Shown here one piece after another: positions 12,556 through 23,376 of a DNA stretch of 64,000 nt; position 1 is the first letter of the stretch; each line of letters starts with the position of its first letter. Source of the DNA: Panax quinquefolius. Its lineage: Eukaryota > Streptophyta > Magnoliopsida > Apiales > Araliaceae. The translations under genes were made by a program, and so were the position numbers. Below the pieces are notes generated by a model. The model was given only the letters and a program-made list of their open reading frames with translations. It made no database searches and was not told where the DNA came from. The stretch spans positions 6,018,237-6,082,236 of the forward strand of contig CM035168.1 in assembly GCA_020205615.1 (NCBI GenBank), given 5' to 3'.

Positions 12556-12970
12556 CAATGGCGAAGCCACATAGGACTTTGTGGGGTCAATCGACCCTGC
12601 TGAAAAAAAAATTATTTTATAATATAAGGTAAATTTTAAAAATTTTAAGTATTATATATAAATTGACTCCACTAAAATTTTATACATTTTCTATTATACT
12701 GGAGGTCAAATAAAAAATTTATAACCTTGTCGATCAAATTTTAACCACATATGACTCATATCCTCTCAATATATGTATCTCTCTCTATAATATTTTAAAC
12801 TAAATAATAATCTAATTTATATTATTTTTAAAATAAATAATAAATTACTTACTTATGAGCAGTTGTGATTAAAAAATCTATTATGAGTCGATATAATTAT
12901 ATATATACCATATATTATTATTCATTATATTTTCGTTGTAATATATATATAGAGAGAGAGAGAGAGAAAG
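12556..12970. repeat. AT-rich insertion between minisatellite and foldback element
   Basis: It starts with a short GC-richer block (GGCGAAGCCACATAGGAC), continues AT-rich, and ends in a (TA)n(GA)n tract at 12940-12968. It has no open frame of note. It breaks the G-rich minisatellite and is probably a dispersed repeat of unidentified type. Confidence 0.4.
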
Positions 12971-13244
12971 AGTCCTGGATCGGTAAGGACTCCTCACTAA
13001 GATCTTAAATCACGAACTTTTTTTAAACAACTAAAAAAAAAAGTTTAATATTTTATAAATGAATTTTTTTATATCTGTGTTTTGGGTGTGATTTGGATAT
13101 ATATAACAATCCAAATCACACCCAAAACACTATATTATAAAAAAAATTAGTTCCATAAAATATTAAAAAAAAATTTAGTTGTTTAAAAAACCAAAAAAAT
13201 AAAAAATTCTCGCATTTTAAGAAAATGCGAGATCCTTCCCCGAT

Positions 13245-13248
<4 letters not shown>
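12971..13248. mobile_element. Foldback MITE flanked by microsatellites
   Basis: The two ends are imperfect inverted repeats (TCCTGGATCGGTAAGGACTC at 12973-12992 and GATCCTTCCCCGATCCTG at 13231-13248), and the arms continue inward through matching A- and T-rich parts. The centre is a perfect 22-base inverted repeat (13077-13098 and 13109-13130) around 10 bases. A second hairpin, CTCGCATTTT with AAAATGCGAG, is at 13209-13231. It carries no coding capacity. (GA)n stands before it and (TG)n(TA)n after it. Confidence 0.75.

Positions 13249-13327
<79 letters not shown>
13247..13327. repeat. Compound microsatellite (TG)n(TA)n
   Basis: About 16 TG units (13247-13278) run straight into about 24 TA units (13279-13327). 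Open frames across this tract are repeat artefacts. Confidence 0.97.
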
Positions 13328-13330
<3 letters not shown>

Positions 13331-13394
13331 CATTTCCCCCACAAATTATTTGTAACTCAAGTAATAATTTGGACCTCACCGACAAAAATTCATG

Positions 13395-13740
13395 GTGGGG
13401 GTGGGGGTGGGGGGGGGGGTGGGGGTGGGGATGGGGAGGTGGGGGAGGTGGGGAGGCAGGTTGGGAGTGAAAATATTATTTTAGGGGGGAGGGTGGGTGG
13501 AGTGCGAGGGTGGGGGTGTAGGGTTTGACAGGGTGGTAGTGTATACATAATCAATAAATATTATTTTTGGATTTGGAGTTGGGAGTGGGGTGGTGGGTGG
13601 TGGGTGGTGGGTGGTGGGTGGTGGGTGGGCGGGATAGGAGTGTATACATAATCAGAAAATATAATTTTTTTGAGTTTGGGTTTGGGTTTGGGTTTGGGTT
13701 TGGATGTGGATGTATTATTATATAATCAGTAAATATTATT
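13395..13740 (+). repeat. G-rich degenerate minisatellite, second block
   Basis: The same GTATACATAATCA core recurs at 13541 and 13642 and, degraded, near 13722, separated by G-rich DNA. Sub-arrays are (GGTGGGT)n at about 13587-13630 and five TTTGGG units at about 13676-13703, one base off the plant telomere unit TTTAGGG. It is a continuation of the block at 12233, split by the AT-rich insert and the MITE. Confidence 0.8.
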
Positions 13741-14402
13741 ATTTTTATTGTATAAATTAGTTTAAAATATGATATTATTGATAAGAATATAATAGTCTAA
13801 ACGATATTTTTTAATCCAATACTTTAATTAATCCTGAAAAACACAAACATAACATGAAATTATTTTAATTTATCTCATGAATAATCCTATAAAAAATAAA
13901 CACGTGACTAAGATTATTTAATCATAAAATTAATAATTTTGAGATTATAATCTCGGGATTATAATATTTGCAAACAAATACATGACCCAAGAGAATGAAA
14001 TAAATTTTTATTCTATTAAAATGGTCTATTCTCGAAACTAATCATTAAATACACTATTTTTCATTTCTATCATTTTCTTGGTTTGATTCCCTGGATCCGA
14101 AAGCAACAATAAGATTAGAATTGACAACCAACAGCACTTGGGCACACCAAAAAAATGGAAGATATAGAGACTTTACCATCAATTGTGGAAGAAGCATTAA
14201 CACACTACCTTAGAATACCACTTCATATATGTAATGTAATACCCATTCAATGCCCCCACCATTTTGATTTTTGAGTGAATAATGATTTCAATAACTTAGT
14301 TGATTAGTTAGAAAGCCACCTCTAGCTAATAATATCCATCCATTGATGCTTTGACAACGTAAACACTACAAACAACGTACCCAACTTTTCTTTCCAACCA
14401 TT
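13741..14402. other. AT-rich intergenic stretch
   Basis: No open frame, terminal repeats or RNA gene is seen. It forms the left edge of the gene island. Confidence 0.6.
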
Positions 14403-14441
14403 ACTCACTCACTCACTCACTCACTCACTCACTCACTCACT
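14403..14441. repeat. (ACTC)n microsatellite
   Basis: Nearly ten perfect ACTC units about 470 bases upstream of the TATA box of the glycine-rich protein gene. A (TA)n tract of about 11 units lies at 14607-14628. Confidence 0.95.
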
Positions 14442-14911
14442 GCATATATTAATTGCGTCGAGTCCTAAAAACTACGACTTGAAGTAGTACTAGTATTTAA
14501 TTGTAAATTTGTAGCAAAAGAGTCTGTTGTTGAAAATTTGATGGAATGCATTTGATGGATGCCTTGGTTCTTGGCACTAAAATTGGTGTATATGCAGTTA
14601 CTAATATATATATATATATATATATATTTCATTAGACCATATACTCTATTTAAATGTGAATAAATTTGGAACTGTTAAATCTTCTATAATTCTTCACTCA
14701 GTTCCCAGATATAACACTCCTCTCCTGTAAAGGAGATGATTTAGGACGATCGATAACTTGCTCTCACACCAAAAATGCATCTTTGTATCATGCAAACTGT
14801 CTTTACTACCAGAACCATCCGCAAGTGTAGCTCATTAAGCACGCTGCATTGCACACATTCAGCCTGCCTGCTCTACACCCTCCAGGGACCATGATCCACA
14901 GCTGAACTACC

Positions 14912-14920
14912 CTATATATA
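14912..14920 (+). promoter_or_regulatory. TATA box of the glycine-rich protein gene
   Basis: CTATATATA lies about 200 bases upstream of the ATG at 15120. Placing the transcript start about 30 bases downstream gives a 5' UTR of about 170 bases. It is the only good plant TATA close to the gene on this strand. Confidence 0.6.
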
Positions 14921-15119
14921 GTGAGAAAAAAGAGGATAGGCCGCAATCAACACCTTCAAACGGTGTTCATTACAATCTCATTTGCTTAGCTTAGCTGAAC
15001 TTAATTTTTACTTAACTTCATATCCCATCAGAAGGCCAGAGCATCATCCTTCAAGTTCCAGTGCTCTTCCCTTTTTGAGTTTCTCTTGAAAATTTTACCA
15101 TTGATTTCTTTTGTAAGGT

Positions 15120-15980
15120 ATGAACCTAATGGGAAAACTTAGTGTAGTTTCCTGGAGTTTCTTTTTGTTGGTCTTTGTGTTTTTGGCTCTATGTGGTTGT
15201 GTGCCAGTTGAAGGTACCAGAGAAGGGAGGTTTTTGGGTTACGAGATCCATGCCGTGGACAATTGGAACGAAAACCAGTATACGGGTGGTGGGAGCGGTG
15301 GAGGCGGTGGCTCTGGAGGTGGCTCTGGTGGTGGCGTGGGTGTTGGGATTGGTGAGGGTAATTGCGGGAAAGGCTGGAAAGGCACTAAAGGCTGTACTCC
15401 AGGTGTTGGCATTGGTATAGGGGTAGGCAGTGGTGGTGGAAATGGTGGTGGTGGCGGCGGTGGGAGCGGTAGTGGTGGTGGTGGTGGTGTTGGAGGGGGT
15501 GGAGGTGTGGGGAATGTTGGTGGTGGTGGTGGTGGTGGTGTTGGAGGGGGTGGAGGTGTGGGGAATGGTGGTGGTGGTGGTGGTGGTGGTGGTGGTGGTG
15601 GTGGTGGAGGGGGTGGAGGGGTCGGAAATGGTGGTGGAGTGGGTGGTGGAGAGGGTGGTCTTGGGAACGGTGGGGGGTATGGTTCTGGTGGAGGAGTGGG
15701 TGGGGGTGTTGGGAATGGTGGTGGGTATGGTTCAAGTGGTGGAGGGGGTGGAGGTGGTGGGAACGGTGGAGGGTATGGTTCAGATGGCGGAGGGGGTGGA
15801 GGTTTTGGGAATGGTGGTGGGTATGGTTCAGGTGGTGGAGGTGGTATGGGAGGGGGCCCAGGCTATGATGGGGGATTTGGGGGAGGCTCAGGTGGCAGCA
15901 GTAGTGGAGGATATGGCCAATATGGAGGTGGTGGGAATGGTGGAGGTCAAGGTTCCTACGGTCCTCCAAGCAAGAAGTGA
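15120..15980 (+). CDS. Secreted glycine-rich protein (cell-wall type), 286 aa
   Basis: One exon encodes a protein with an N-terminal signal peptide: a short basic start, then a hydrophobic core at about residues 9-27 (SWSFFLLVFVFLALCG) and a likely cut near VEG at 32. A short non-repetitive segment follows (about residues 33-55), then glycine-rich sequence to near the end. Two cysteines sit in a GNCGKGWKGTKGC patch at about residues 80-92. Four NGGGYGS units recur at roughly 20-residue spacing in the second half. The C-terminus is GSYGPPSKK. This architecture fits plant structural glycine-rich proteins of the cell wall. The start is the first ATG of the frame and gives the signal peptide. (GGT)n runs make the gene prone to length change. 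The substrate or partner cannot be told from sequence. Confidence 0.85.
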   Translation: MNLMGKLSVVSWSFFLLVFVFLALCGCVPVEGTREGRFLGYEIHAVDNWNENQYTGGGSGGGGGSGGGSGGGVGVGIGEGNCGKGWKGTKGCTPGVGIGIGVGSGGGNGGGGGGGSGSGGGGGVGGGGGVGNVGGGGGGGVGGGGGVGNGGGGGGGGGGGGGGGGGGVGNGGGVGGGEGGLGNGGGYGSGGGVGGGVGNGGGYGSSGGGGGGGGNGGGYGSDGGGGGGFGNGGGYGSGGGGGMGGGPGYDGGFGGGSGGSSSGGYGQYGGGGNGGGQGSYGPPSKK

Positions 15981-18021
15981 CAGTATAGCTAAACACTGCT
16001 GGAAAGTGGTATTACTAAATTAGGTGTAGAATAAGGATGTCTTGATTTAATTTCTCTCTTTCTTTATCATAGTAAGCTCTAATCTAATTTGACTGCATCT
16101 CTTGGTAATATATTGGCTTTAAGAATCCGCAAAATATGATGTATAAACTAAGAAACAGTAATCGGTGGCATATTCCTGCTGTAAAGATAAAAGTTAACCA
16201 CGGCAAGTAAATAACAGAGTGCACAAAACAGAACATTTATTTATCTAACAGCATCATTGCTACCAAGATATACAGAAACTTCACATATACATTACATGCA
16301 GAACATGAGAATAAACAGTCATAGAATTTGCAATACGTGCAAATATAAACAGCACAAGCACACTCCTATACTTGGCAGCATAATTAGCCTTGTTTTATTT
16401 AGGTTAAGCAAGTCCAGAAGAATGTCCTCCGTGGTTTTCAGAAATCAAGCAGCGGGAGAAATTTGCTTGTCATTATTTATCCTGAAAAGCATGAAGCCAG
16501 TTATAGAAAGGTAACTAGGGCCACAAAAAACTTTTCAACTTGTTGAATATTCAAGACTTCAAGTTGAGGTATTATTTTCTTTCCCCTCGAAATTCAATAT
16601 ATCAGGTAAATTACTATTAGTAGTATGGGATGCACCTTCCAATCAACCCACAATAAAATATATGGCAATGTTTGACCTCCCACAATAAAGATAAATACCA
16701 AATAAAGGGGCAATAGTAACATAAATATAATTTAGCAAAAATTAGTAATATAAAATGAATCAAGCAAAGGAACGATTCAAATATGAGCAAATTTTAAAAT
16801 TTGATAAATTACTCGAGCCTTTTCAAATTATAATTTTCTATTAATACTCGGATCATATTCGCTCGAATAGTTTAAACTATTCGATTCGAGATCGTGCTCT
16901 ACTTTGTAGCTAAACGAGCCACAATTAAATCTTATTTCAGACTCAATAAATTTTATGAACCAAATATGAACAACACAATACTCGACTCGATTCATTTACA
17001 CCCCTCCCTACCGAGGTGGTACTGCCCATCTGACAATTTGAGTATCTAAAGAAAGTATGGCATGTGGTCAGAGAAAATTAGATTGTTTTTAATCCTAAAA
17101 AGCACAAATCAAAAGCAGGCGAGGAAAGATCCCTTAGTTATTGAATGGTTTCGTGAATGAACTTCATAATTCAAAAGATAATCCAATCAACTACCTTAAT
17201 CCTAAACTAGTTAAGTTAAGCTAGATGAATCCCTTTCCTCCAGTCTGCTCATTCAAAATTCATATTCTCAGTTATGTTCATTTATCACGCAACAGATAAA
17301 GTATTCAAAAATACAATAGAATATAGATTATAGAACTACGATGTAGGCCCTTTCCTGTGTTCAAAAACCTAAAAGTCCTAGCTGGACTTTCTTTCTAAAG
17401 TTTTTGTTGAAAATGCCATTTCCTTTTAATCTGTCCCGATGACTATCAATACTCAGAAACAAACGTTTGAGTTGCTCCCAAACCTGAAACTGTCTAAAGC
17501 TAGTTCAAGCTTCTATGTGACGAAGTTCAGTACATTTGCATGATAATCCGTGAAGGTCAAAAGTTTAGAAAGAATCCAAATCTTTAAAAATTAATTGAAA
17601 GAGTATCAACCCCATTCTGTTAGAATATAGGGAGCAAGGAGTCTCAGATTAGTAGATCTGACTTATGTTCTGTAAAAGATTTCATCAACAGGATGCTTTT
17701 CTTCAGTGTATTTAAGTTAAATATTTTATCCATTCTAAGTTGAGCAATAGTTGTCAACAAGCACACAATATAATCTTTTCTTCTTCATCATCAGATTCAG
17801 CAAATAGCTGGCAAAACATAATTTATTAGCTGGCTCCAAACCTTTAGGATTTGTTTTTGTATTCTTCTTTAGCAATATGTAGCATGAATATTGGTAAACT
17901 CATTATGCTACAAAAGAAATGGATGATATCCACCAAAGAAAATTTAATCACATTTGTATAATCTACGTGACAAGTACAAAAATCACCAGGATAACAAAAT
18001 TCAACATGATCAAATTGCAAA
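15981..18021. other. Intergenic region between the two host genes
   Basis: No supported gene. A perfect 20-base palindrome (CGAATAGTTTAAACTATTCG) is at 16864-16883. At 16979-17008 lies CTCGACTCGATTCATTTACACCCCT, given here in part, the sort of end seen in hAT-like dispersed repeats; a matching left end was not found. The two genes converge here, so both 3' ends and terminators must lie inside this stretch. Confidence 0.6.
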
Positions 18022-20681
18022 TCATACCACATCTGAAGAGTTTGAGGCCCCAGTCAAATCTCTTCCATCTTTACCAAACTTCTGTTCAAGATTCCTGGAA
18101 AAAGGGAAAAGTGCAAAGTAAAGGAATTTAGGCAATCAAATAACAAGAAATTAATGAGAAGTAGGAGATTCAACATTGACACACTGCAGGTTAACCTAAA
18201 TAAATAACGCCAAAAATAAAGAAAATTATGACTTACATTACAATAGAATTTGTTTGTTTGTCCAGAATTGTACTTAAATTGGTCTCAGGAACACCAGGTT
18301 GTGCAACTCCTGAAGAATTTGGTTTGCCATCTACCTACGGAAGAAACAAATTCAAATACTAAGACCCACATTCTCTGTAGCATACATAAATGAAGAAATT
18401 AGAAGCACTTAGTAATCTTGAAAAGCAGTACACTTGCAGCATGAAGGACTTGCATCCATCCAGGATCTTTATCCAAAAGAAGGCTTACATACTGCTCCAT
18501 AGCCACCTCTGGACTCATGTTCCCTAGCCTTTGCCACGCATTCCTTGCACAACGTAATCAGCTCTCCATCACTCACACATAGCAGCTGTCAACCCTGTTA
18601 TATAACTAATAATCAAACTATACCCTGAAATTTGTTCAAGGGTAGGTCTGAGGTGTTCTGTACATTCAGTTACCTTTCTGAGATTCACAAGGTTTTCTTT
18701 TAAAGTACTATCTGAGTATTGCAACTTTCTTATATTTTATGAATAATATTATGAACGATTTACTTTCTACATTGTTGATTTAGGGACTGGTTTTCAATAG
18801 ATATGATGTATAAAAGAATGAGTGGTAGTAATAAATATTAACTTCAACATCTCAACTACAATGGCAAAAGAAGTTGGAGGTCATAGTGCCTGAAGCTTGC
18901 AAATGAAATGGAAGGGCATAGTAATTTTCTACAGGACATCATTATAGACGACTTGGGTATTGGAGGTGTCAAGTTGCATATATTAGGCGCAGGATAAAAC
19001 ATGACATACTTGTAGATCATGCTCAGCTTGTCAGCGTTCGTATGGATAGCATATAACAAAGTAAACTTTTCTACCATGACATCTCTAATCTTTTACTTTT
19101 ATGTTTTGAGAAATGTGTTATCCAATTAGAGTTATTGAAGTTCATCTAATGTAGCTTCATCTTTGGCTACAACAGTTGATGTGTTTCCTAGTAGAGTTGA
19201 ACTTCTTGTCATTCATAACATTGTTAGATTCTTAATCAATTCTTCTTTTCTTTTCTTTTTTTACCTCACCATCTACATTTCAGTGAAGCACCTTTCACTA
19301 GGTCAGATAATTAAGGAAGCAGAAAAATCGAATATCTAGTATTCCAACCATTAAACATAGAAATGCATAGGAAAGTTTAATACCATTTAGCACGTGCAGA
19401 GACCTTTAGAGCCATGGGTTGAGCCTCATAACAAGGTCCTTCCATGGCAACCTTATGAAGCCCATACAACTGCATTTGCATATCACTCCCCAAATTCAAT
19501 GACCTATCATCCTTTCCCCCATAGTCAACATAGTTTGCAGCGGTAGCAAACACCTTTTCCAAGTCACTCCTCTCAATCCCCTCCCAATCATCATCCTCAT
19601 CACTCGCCAATCCCTCGCCTTCTTTCTTCCCTTTATCCAGTTCCCCTCCAATTCCAGTCCCTTGATCCTCACTAACCTCCAGAACCCTTACCTCTGCAGT
19701 TTCATCACCAACAACACCCTCACTAGCAAACATAACAATCGTCGCACTACTATCCCCTTCATTTTCAATCTCTTTTTCTTCAACAACTAATTCATCCAAT
19801 GCAGTAGTCGCTCTCTTTTCTTCCTCTACACTAGTCTCAATCCTGTCCTGAGCATCCAATTCATTCAAAACTCTTACCGGTGCAATTTGATCACCAACCA
19901 AACTGACACTCTTCTCATCAACAGCCTCATCATTTTCATTCTTTTCATGGAAAACAACATTCATTATATTCCCCTCCATCACCGTACTCTGACTCTTTTC
20001 CTCAACCAATTCCTCCAAGAACCTAAACTCTCCACTTTTATCACCAACAAAATCATCACTAGCCATTTCCACCCTTTTATCATCACCAGCCTCTTCGTTT
20101 TCATTCTTCTGTGCAACAATTAATTCATCCAAACCAGTATTCACTGAACTTCCTTCATTCATTTGACTCCTACCCCTTTCCTCAACAATCAATTCCTCCA
20201 AAACCCTAACCAGACCGCTTTGATCCCCAATCACATCACCACTATTTAAACCCACAATCTTCTCATCATTAACCTCTTTACTTCCATCCTTTTCTTCAAC
20301 AATTATCTGGTCCAAACCAGTATTTACTATATTTCCAGCCCCCACAATTTCCTCTCCCCTTCTCCCCTCCAAACAACTTTCAAAATTTCCTCCCAAATTC
20401 CCAAAACTTTCCTCACCAGATTCTTCCAATTCACCAACTGATCCTCCTTCTCCTCTAATTTGATCACCCTTTTCAAAAGCAATTCGAACTCTTTTCTTGC
20501 TTTTTGTACCCTCAACTTTGAGCCCTCTGTCCAATTTCACAATATTTTCACTTCCACCCTTTTCATTTGATTCCACATGATCACCATCAGCAGCCACAGC
20601 AACTGAAACAAGCTTAGCAACAAAGAAGGAGAAAACAAGAGCCACAAAAGCTGTCAGGAAGAGCTCTTGAAGAAGCTCCAT
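18022..20681 (-). CDS. ACBP3: Acyl-CoA-binding domain-containing protein 3-like, four exons, about 526 aa
   Basis: Exons on the minus strand: 20681-19384, 18543-18432, 18334-18237, 18094-18022, all with GT...AG introns and matching phases (TG|G, 0, AT|G). The start MELLQELFLT gives a hydrophobic N-terminal segment (about residues 8-27), a signal peptide or membrane anchor as in class III plant ACBPs. A long acidic low-complexity middle follows. The acyl-CoA-binding domain is at about residues 372-463 with LYGLHKVAMEGPC, QPMALKVSARAKW, then, across intron 1, NAWQRLGNMSPEVAMEQYV. Family members bind long-chain acyl-CoA and phospholipids in the secretory route or apoplast. At 526 aa it is longer than the roughly 360 aa of Arabidopsis ACBP3, through the middle. 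An upstream in-frame ATG (20810) would add 43 residues without family support. The second donor is ambiguous by three bases. Expression is not visible. Confidence 0.9.
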
Positions 20682-20810
20682 CTTTGCAAAATTCAATACT
20701 AGTCTTAGAGAGAAAAATGGAAAAGGTGAATAGACTAGAGAGAGAAAAGAATTGCAGATAGTGATGAACATGCAGTAACAGCAATGAGCCCCTTTGTTTA
20801 TCTTTGACAA

Positions 20811-21773
20811 TAAAAAATTTTCAAATTACTTTTTAGATTCATATGTATTTTTATATTGGATAAATTTAAAAGTGTAGATAAGTTAATAAGTATGGTACCA
20901 AATAGATTAATATTTTAGGTAAGAAGTTGATCCAATATGTTTATTGGGTCAGTCTACACATGGGTATGGGTGCATTGACCTCTTAAGTAAAGAGGTGGTC
21001 TAACATAACATTGGATTTCTGCTACACTTATGTGAGTCCGTTTTAAAATTAAAAATATATTTTTATTTTAAGACTATAAAATGACATAATATTCATAATT
21101 TATCATTATTTTTTACTATTATTTTCGATATCACACCATCACTTCCGAATTCATATCCAATACCAAAACTATATTTAAAAATATAAAATTATTTAATAGA
21201 TTAGGACATTTAAAGAAAAGAAGGGAGTTGTCACCTCCCACCACCTAGACCCCTCCTAAGTTAAGATAAATTCTTGTAATAGATTAGGATATTCAAAAAA
21301 TAAAAAAAAGGAAAAAAGCAGGGAAAAAATTTGTAATATTCCCTCAGTTTCACACAAAAAAAAATAAATCATATTTTCAAATTTTATAAATATTAGGTAT
21401 GTATTTTAGCGTTTTAAATAATAATTTTTTTTATAGTAATTTCATGCTGATGAGATTAATTAGATAAATTTGAGACTAATTTGTTATTTATATTACATTC
21501 AACAAAACAATATTTTTTTTATTTGTTTTTGATGAATAGGACTTTTTATAGAAAAAAGGAAAAATAATACTTCTTTTGTAATTTAAATGAAAAATAGTTT
21601 TTAGAAATTATTCTAAACATTATTTCATCAATTGTTTTCAACTAATACAAAATTATTTTTATAATTATTTTTACGGTGGTTTAATTATATTAATTTTAGA
21701 AAAACAATTTCTTTACACAGAGACAATATTATCGACTTTTTAGTTAAATGGCATTTCCGTGGCAGAGAGCACA
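20811..21773. other. AT-rich intergenic stretch upstream of ACBP3
   Basis: It should contain the ACBP3 promoter on the minus strand. No convincing TATA is seen close to the start; a CT/GA-rich stretch lies in the leader near 20690-20750. No other gene or element was found. Confidence 0.5.
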
Positions 21774-21949
21774 GTCTAGAGTGAAAGTGGTTAGCATGAA
21801 GTTTATTTTTTGGTAAGTTGGTCAATTGACTAATAAAATACTAACAAAGCGCTAACACGCAAGCGAGGCTCTATATATGTTAGTATTCTATTGGTCAATT
21901 GATCAACTTACCCAAAAATAAACTTCATGCTAACCGAATCCGTCTAGAG
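21774..21949. mobile_element. Foldback MITE 1 with 8-bp target-site duplication
   Basis: The element is 21782-21941 (160 bases), flanked by GTCTAGAG on both sides (21774-21781 and 21942-21949). Its arms are almost perfect inverted copies of more than 50 bases, from GGTTAGCATGAAGTTTATTT on the left to its complement on the right, leaving a loop of about 45 bases. The 8-bp duplication and long arms fit a Mutator- or hAT-mobilised MITE. A relative lies at 31072. Confidence 0.9.
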
Positions 21950-22027
21950 CAAAGCGTATTCTCTTTTACTTTGCTCTTTTTGCTTTGTTGTGGGCTCTAC
22001 TATGTTGGCTCAGTAGCTGGACGTTGG

Positions 22028-22527
22028 GATGTAAATGAACTGAGTTGTCTCCGATTTCGGCTTGGCTCGACTTAACTCAAGCTCAATTCAAGCTCATTAA
22101 CGAATTGAGCTTAAACAATATGGTGTTAGACTCAAGTCCGACTTGTTAAGGTCCGATTCAAGTTCAACTCAAACCCGACTCGAGTTCTATTTATTTAAGG
22201 TTGACTCATTTAATAATTATTTAATTAAAGTTTTATTTTATTTATATAAAATATATAATACAAAATATTTATTTTAATTATATATTTATTTTTTTCAAAA
22301 AAAATTAAAATGAAATTAAAAATAAATAAATAAGCGGACTAGAACTTGACTCGACTCAACTCAGGTGACTTAAGCTTAGTTCGAACTTGAGCCCAACTCA
22401 TTTATAAACGATTCGAGTTAGTATACAAAATTTTAAACTCGTTTAAAGCCCTGCTCGATTCATTTAACTTTTAAACGAGCTCGAACTCGACAAGTCAAAG
22501 ACGACTTGACTCAACTCATTTACAACT
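22028..22527. mobile_element. hAT-like non-autonomous element, degenerate
   Basis: The left end TGTAAATGAACTGAGT and the right end, inverted, TGTAAATGAGTTGAGT face each other. The inside is full of subterminal CTCGA/CTTGA-type motifs in both orientations with an AT-rich core. This motif-rich layout is common in plant hAT MITEs. No transposase or clear 8-bp duplication is seen, so the class is inferred. Confidence 0.5.
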
Positions 22528-23023
22528 TATAATTTTTATTATTATATTAATTAAAATTAAATAAATGTATATCATATTTAAGTTTGTAAATCTTTTAAAA
22601 TTGACTTCAAAAGGAGGGAGTATAATTTTTTTGTGCTCATATATCTCGTGAGGTGAGACGCTTCTTGCAAACTTATAGACTACTTCATGAATTAAATATG
22701 GCAAATAAGTGCGGATAGGAACAATTTTAATCAAACAAACATTAGACTTTACTGGTTATTGAAATAAGGTAGTGACGACCATTTCAATTCAAAATTGATA
22801 TTTTTATATTATTTTTGGATATTTTTATACTATGACTCACATATTAATTAATAAAAATTCGATACATCAATTAATATATAGGCCCTACATATAAAATTAT
22901 AAAAAAATAATGTAAAAATATCAATAACCTTTTATTCTCACAAGGTTTTGAAGTTATTATAATGTGAGAATGAAGACACTATTAGTAATATTATATCTTT
23001 TAAAGTTATCCATCTTTTTTATA

Positions 23024-23376
23024 CCGAAGGCGTTTTGGCCTGAGTGGTATTTCTTTCGTTTTTAAAAGATTGTCGTTTAAGATTTTGGCATATAAATTAA
23101 GAAAGTATCATTTACCAAATAAAATTTATTTAAAATTCCATCACTAACCCTTTATGGGAAGTTGAAAATTATTAATACAAGAGAGAAAATTTTTTGGGAC
23201 AATGAGAGAATGTAGGGGTAATATAGAAAAGTAAATAATTTATTCTCCTTGAAAGTTGTAAACGACAAACTTTTTGAAATAAATTTTTTCTTCTAAAACG
23301 ACAATCTTTTAGGAACGGAGGGAGTATTACCTAACTATGAGATTGAAGGTTTGAGTCTTGACATATCAAGGCAGTG
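23024..23376 (+). mobile_element. tRNA-derived SINE-like remnant split by a MITE
   Basis: GGCCTGAGTGGTA at 23037-23049 resembles a pol III A box, and GGTTTGAGTCTTGACA at about 23349-23364 a B box. If the MITE at 23050-23324 is removed, the two stand about 40 bases apart, as in tRNA-type promoters. The 3' end is cut by an LTR at 23377. This rests on motif recognition only. Confidence 0.45.
23050..23324. mobile_element. Stowaway-type MITE
   Basis: TA stands on both sides (23048-23049, 23325-23326). The right end, inverted, reads CTCCCTCCGTTCCTAAAAGA and the left end TTTCTTTCGTTTTTAAAAGA, then both share TTGTCGTTT. The 275-base length, TA duplication and CTCCCTCCGT terminus fit Tc1/mariner-type Stowaway MITEs. 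Confidence 0.75.

Noticed and set aside
13116..13528. Open frames of alternating Tyr-Ile, Cys-Val and Gly-Trp on both strands
   Set aside because: They are translations of the (TG)n(TA)n microsatellite and the G-rich minisatellite; no start context or domain.
13676..13703. Interstitial telomere repeat
   Set aside because: The unit is TTTGGG, not TTTAGGG, and only five copies are present within a G-rich minisatellite.
15385..15996. 203-codon His/Leu-rich frame on the minus strand
   Set aside because: It is the antisense shadow of the glycine-rich gene: GGT repeats read backwards give His and Pro codons.
22028..22527. Reading the CTCGA-rich repeat as a regulatory array
   Set aside because: The inverted ends TGTAAATGA...TCATTTACA make a degenerate transposon the simpler explanation.
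22540..22625. Possible third Stowaway MITE ending GGAGGGAGTATA near 22612-22623
   Set aside because: Only one terminus was found; no matching inverted end or TA pair.
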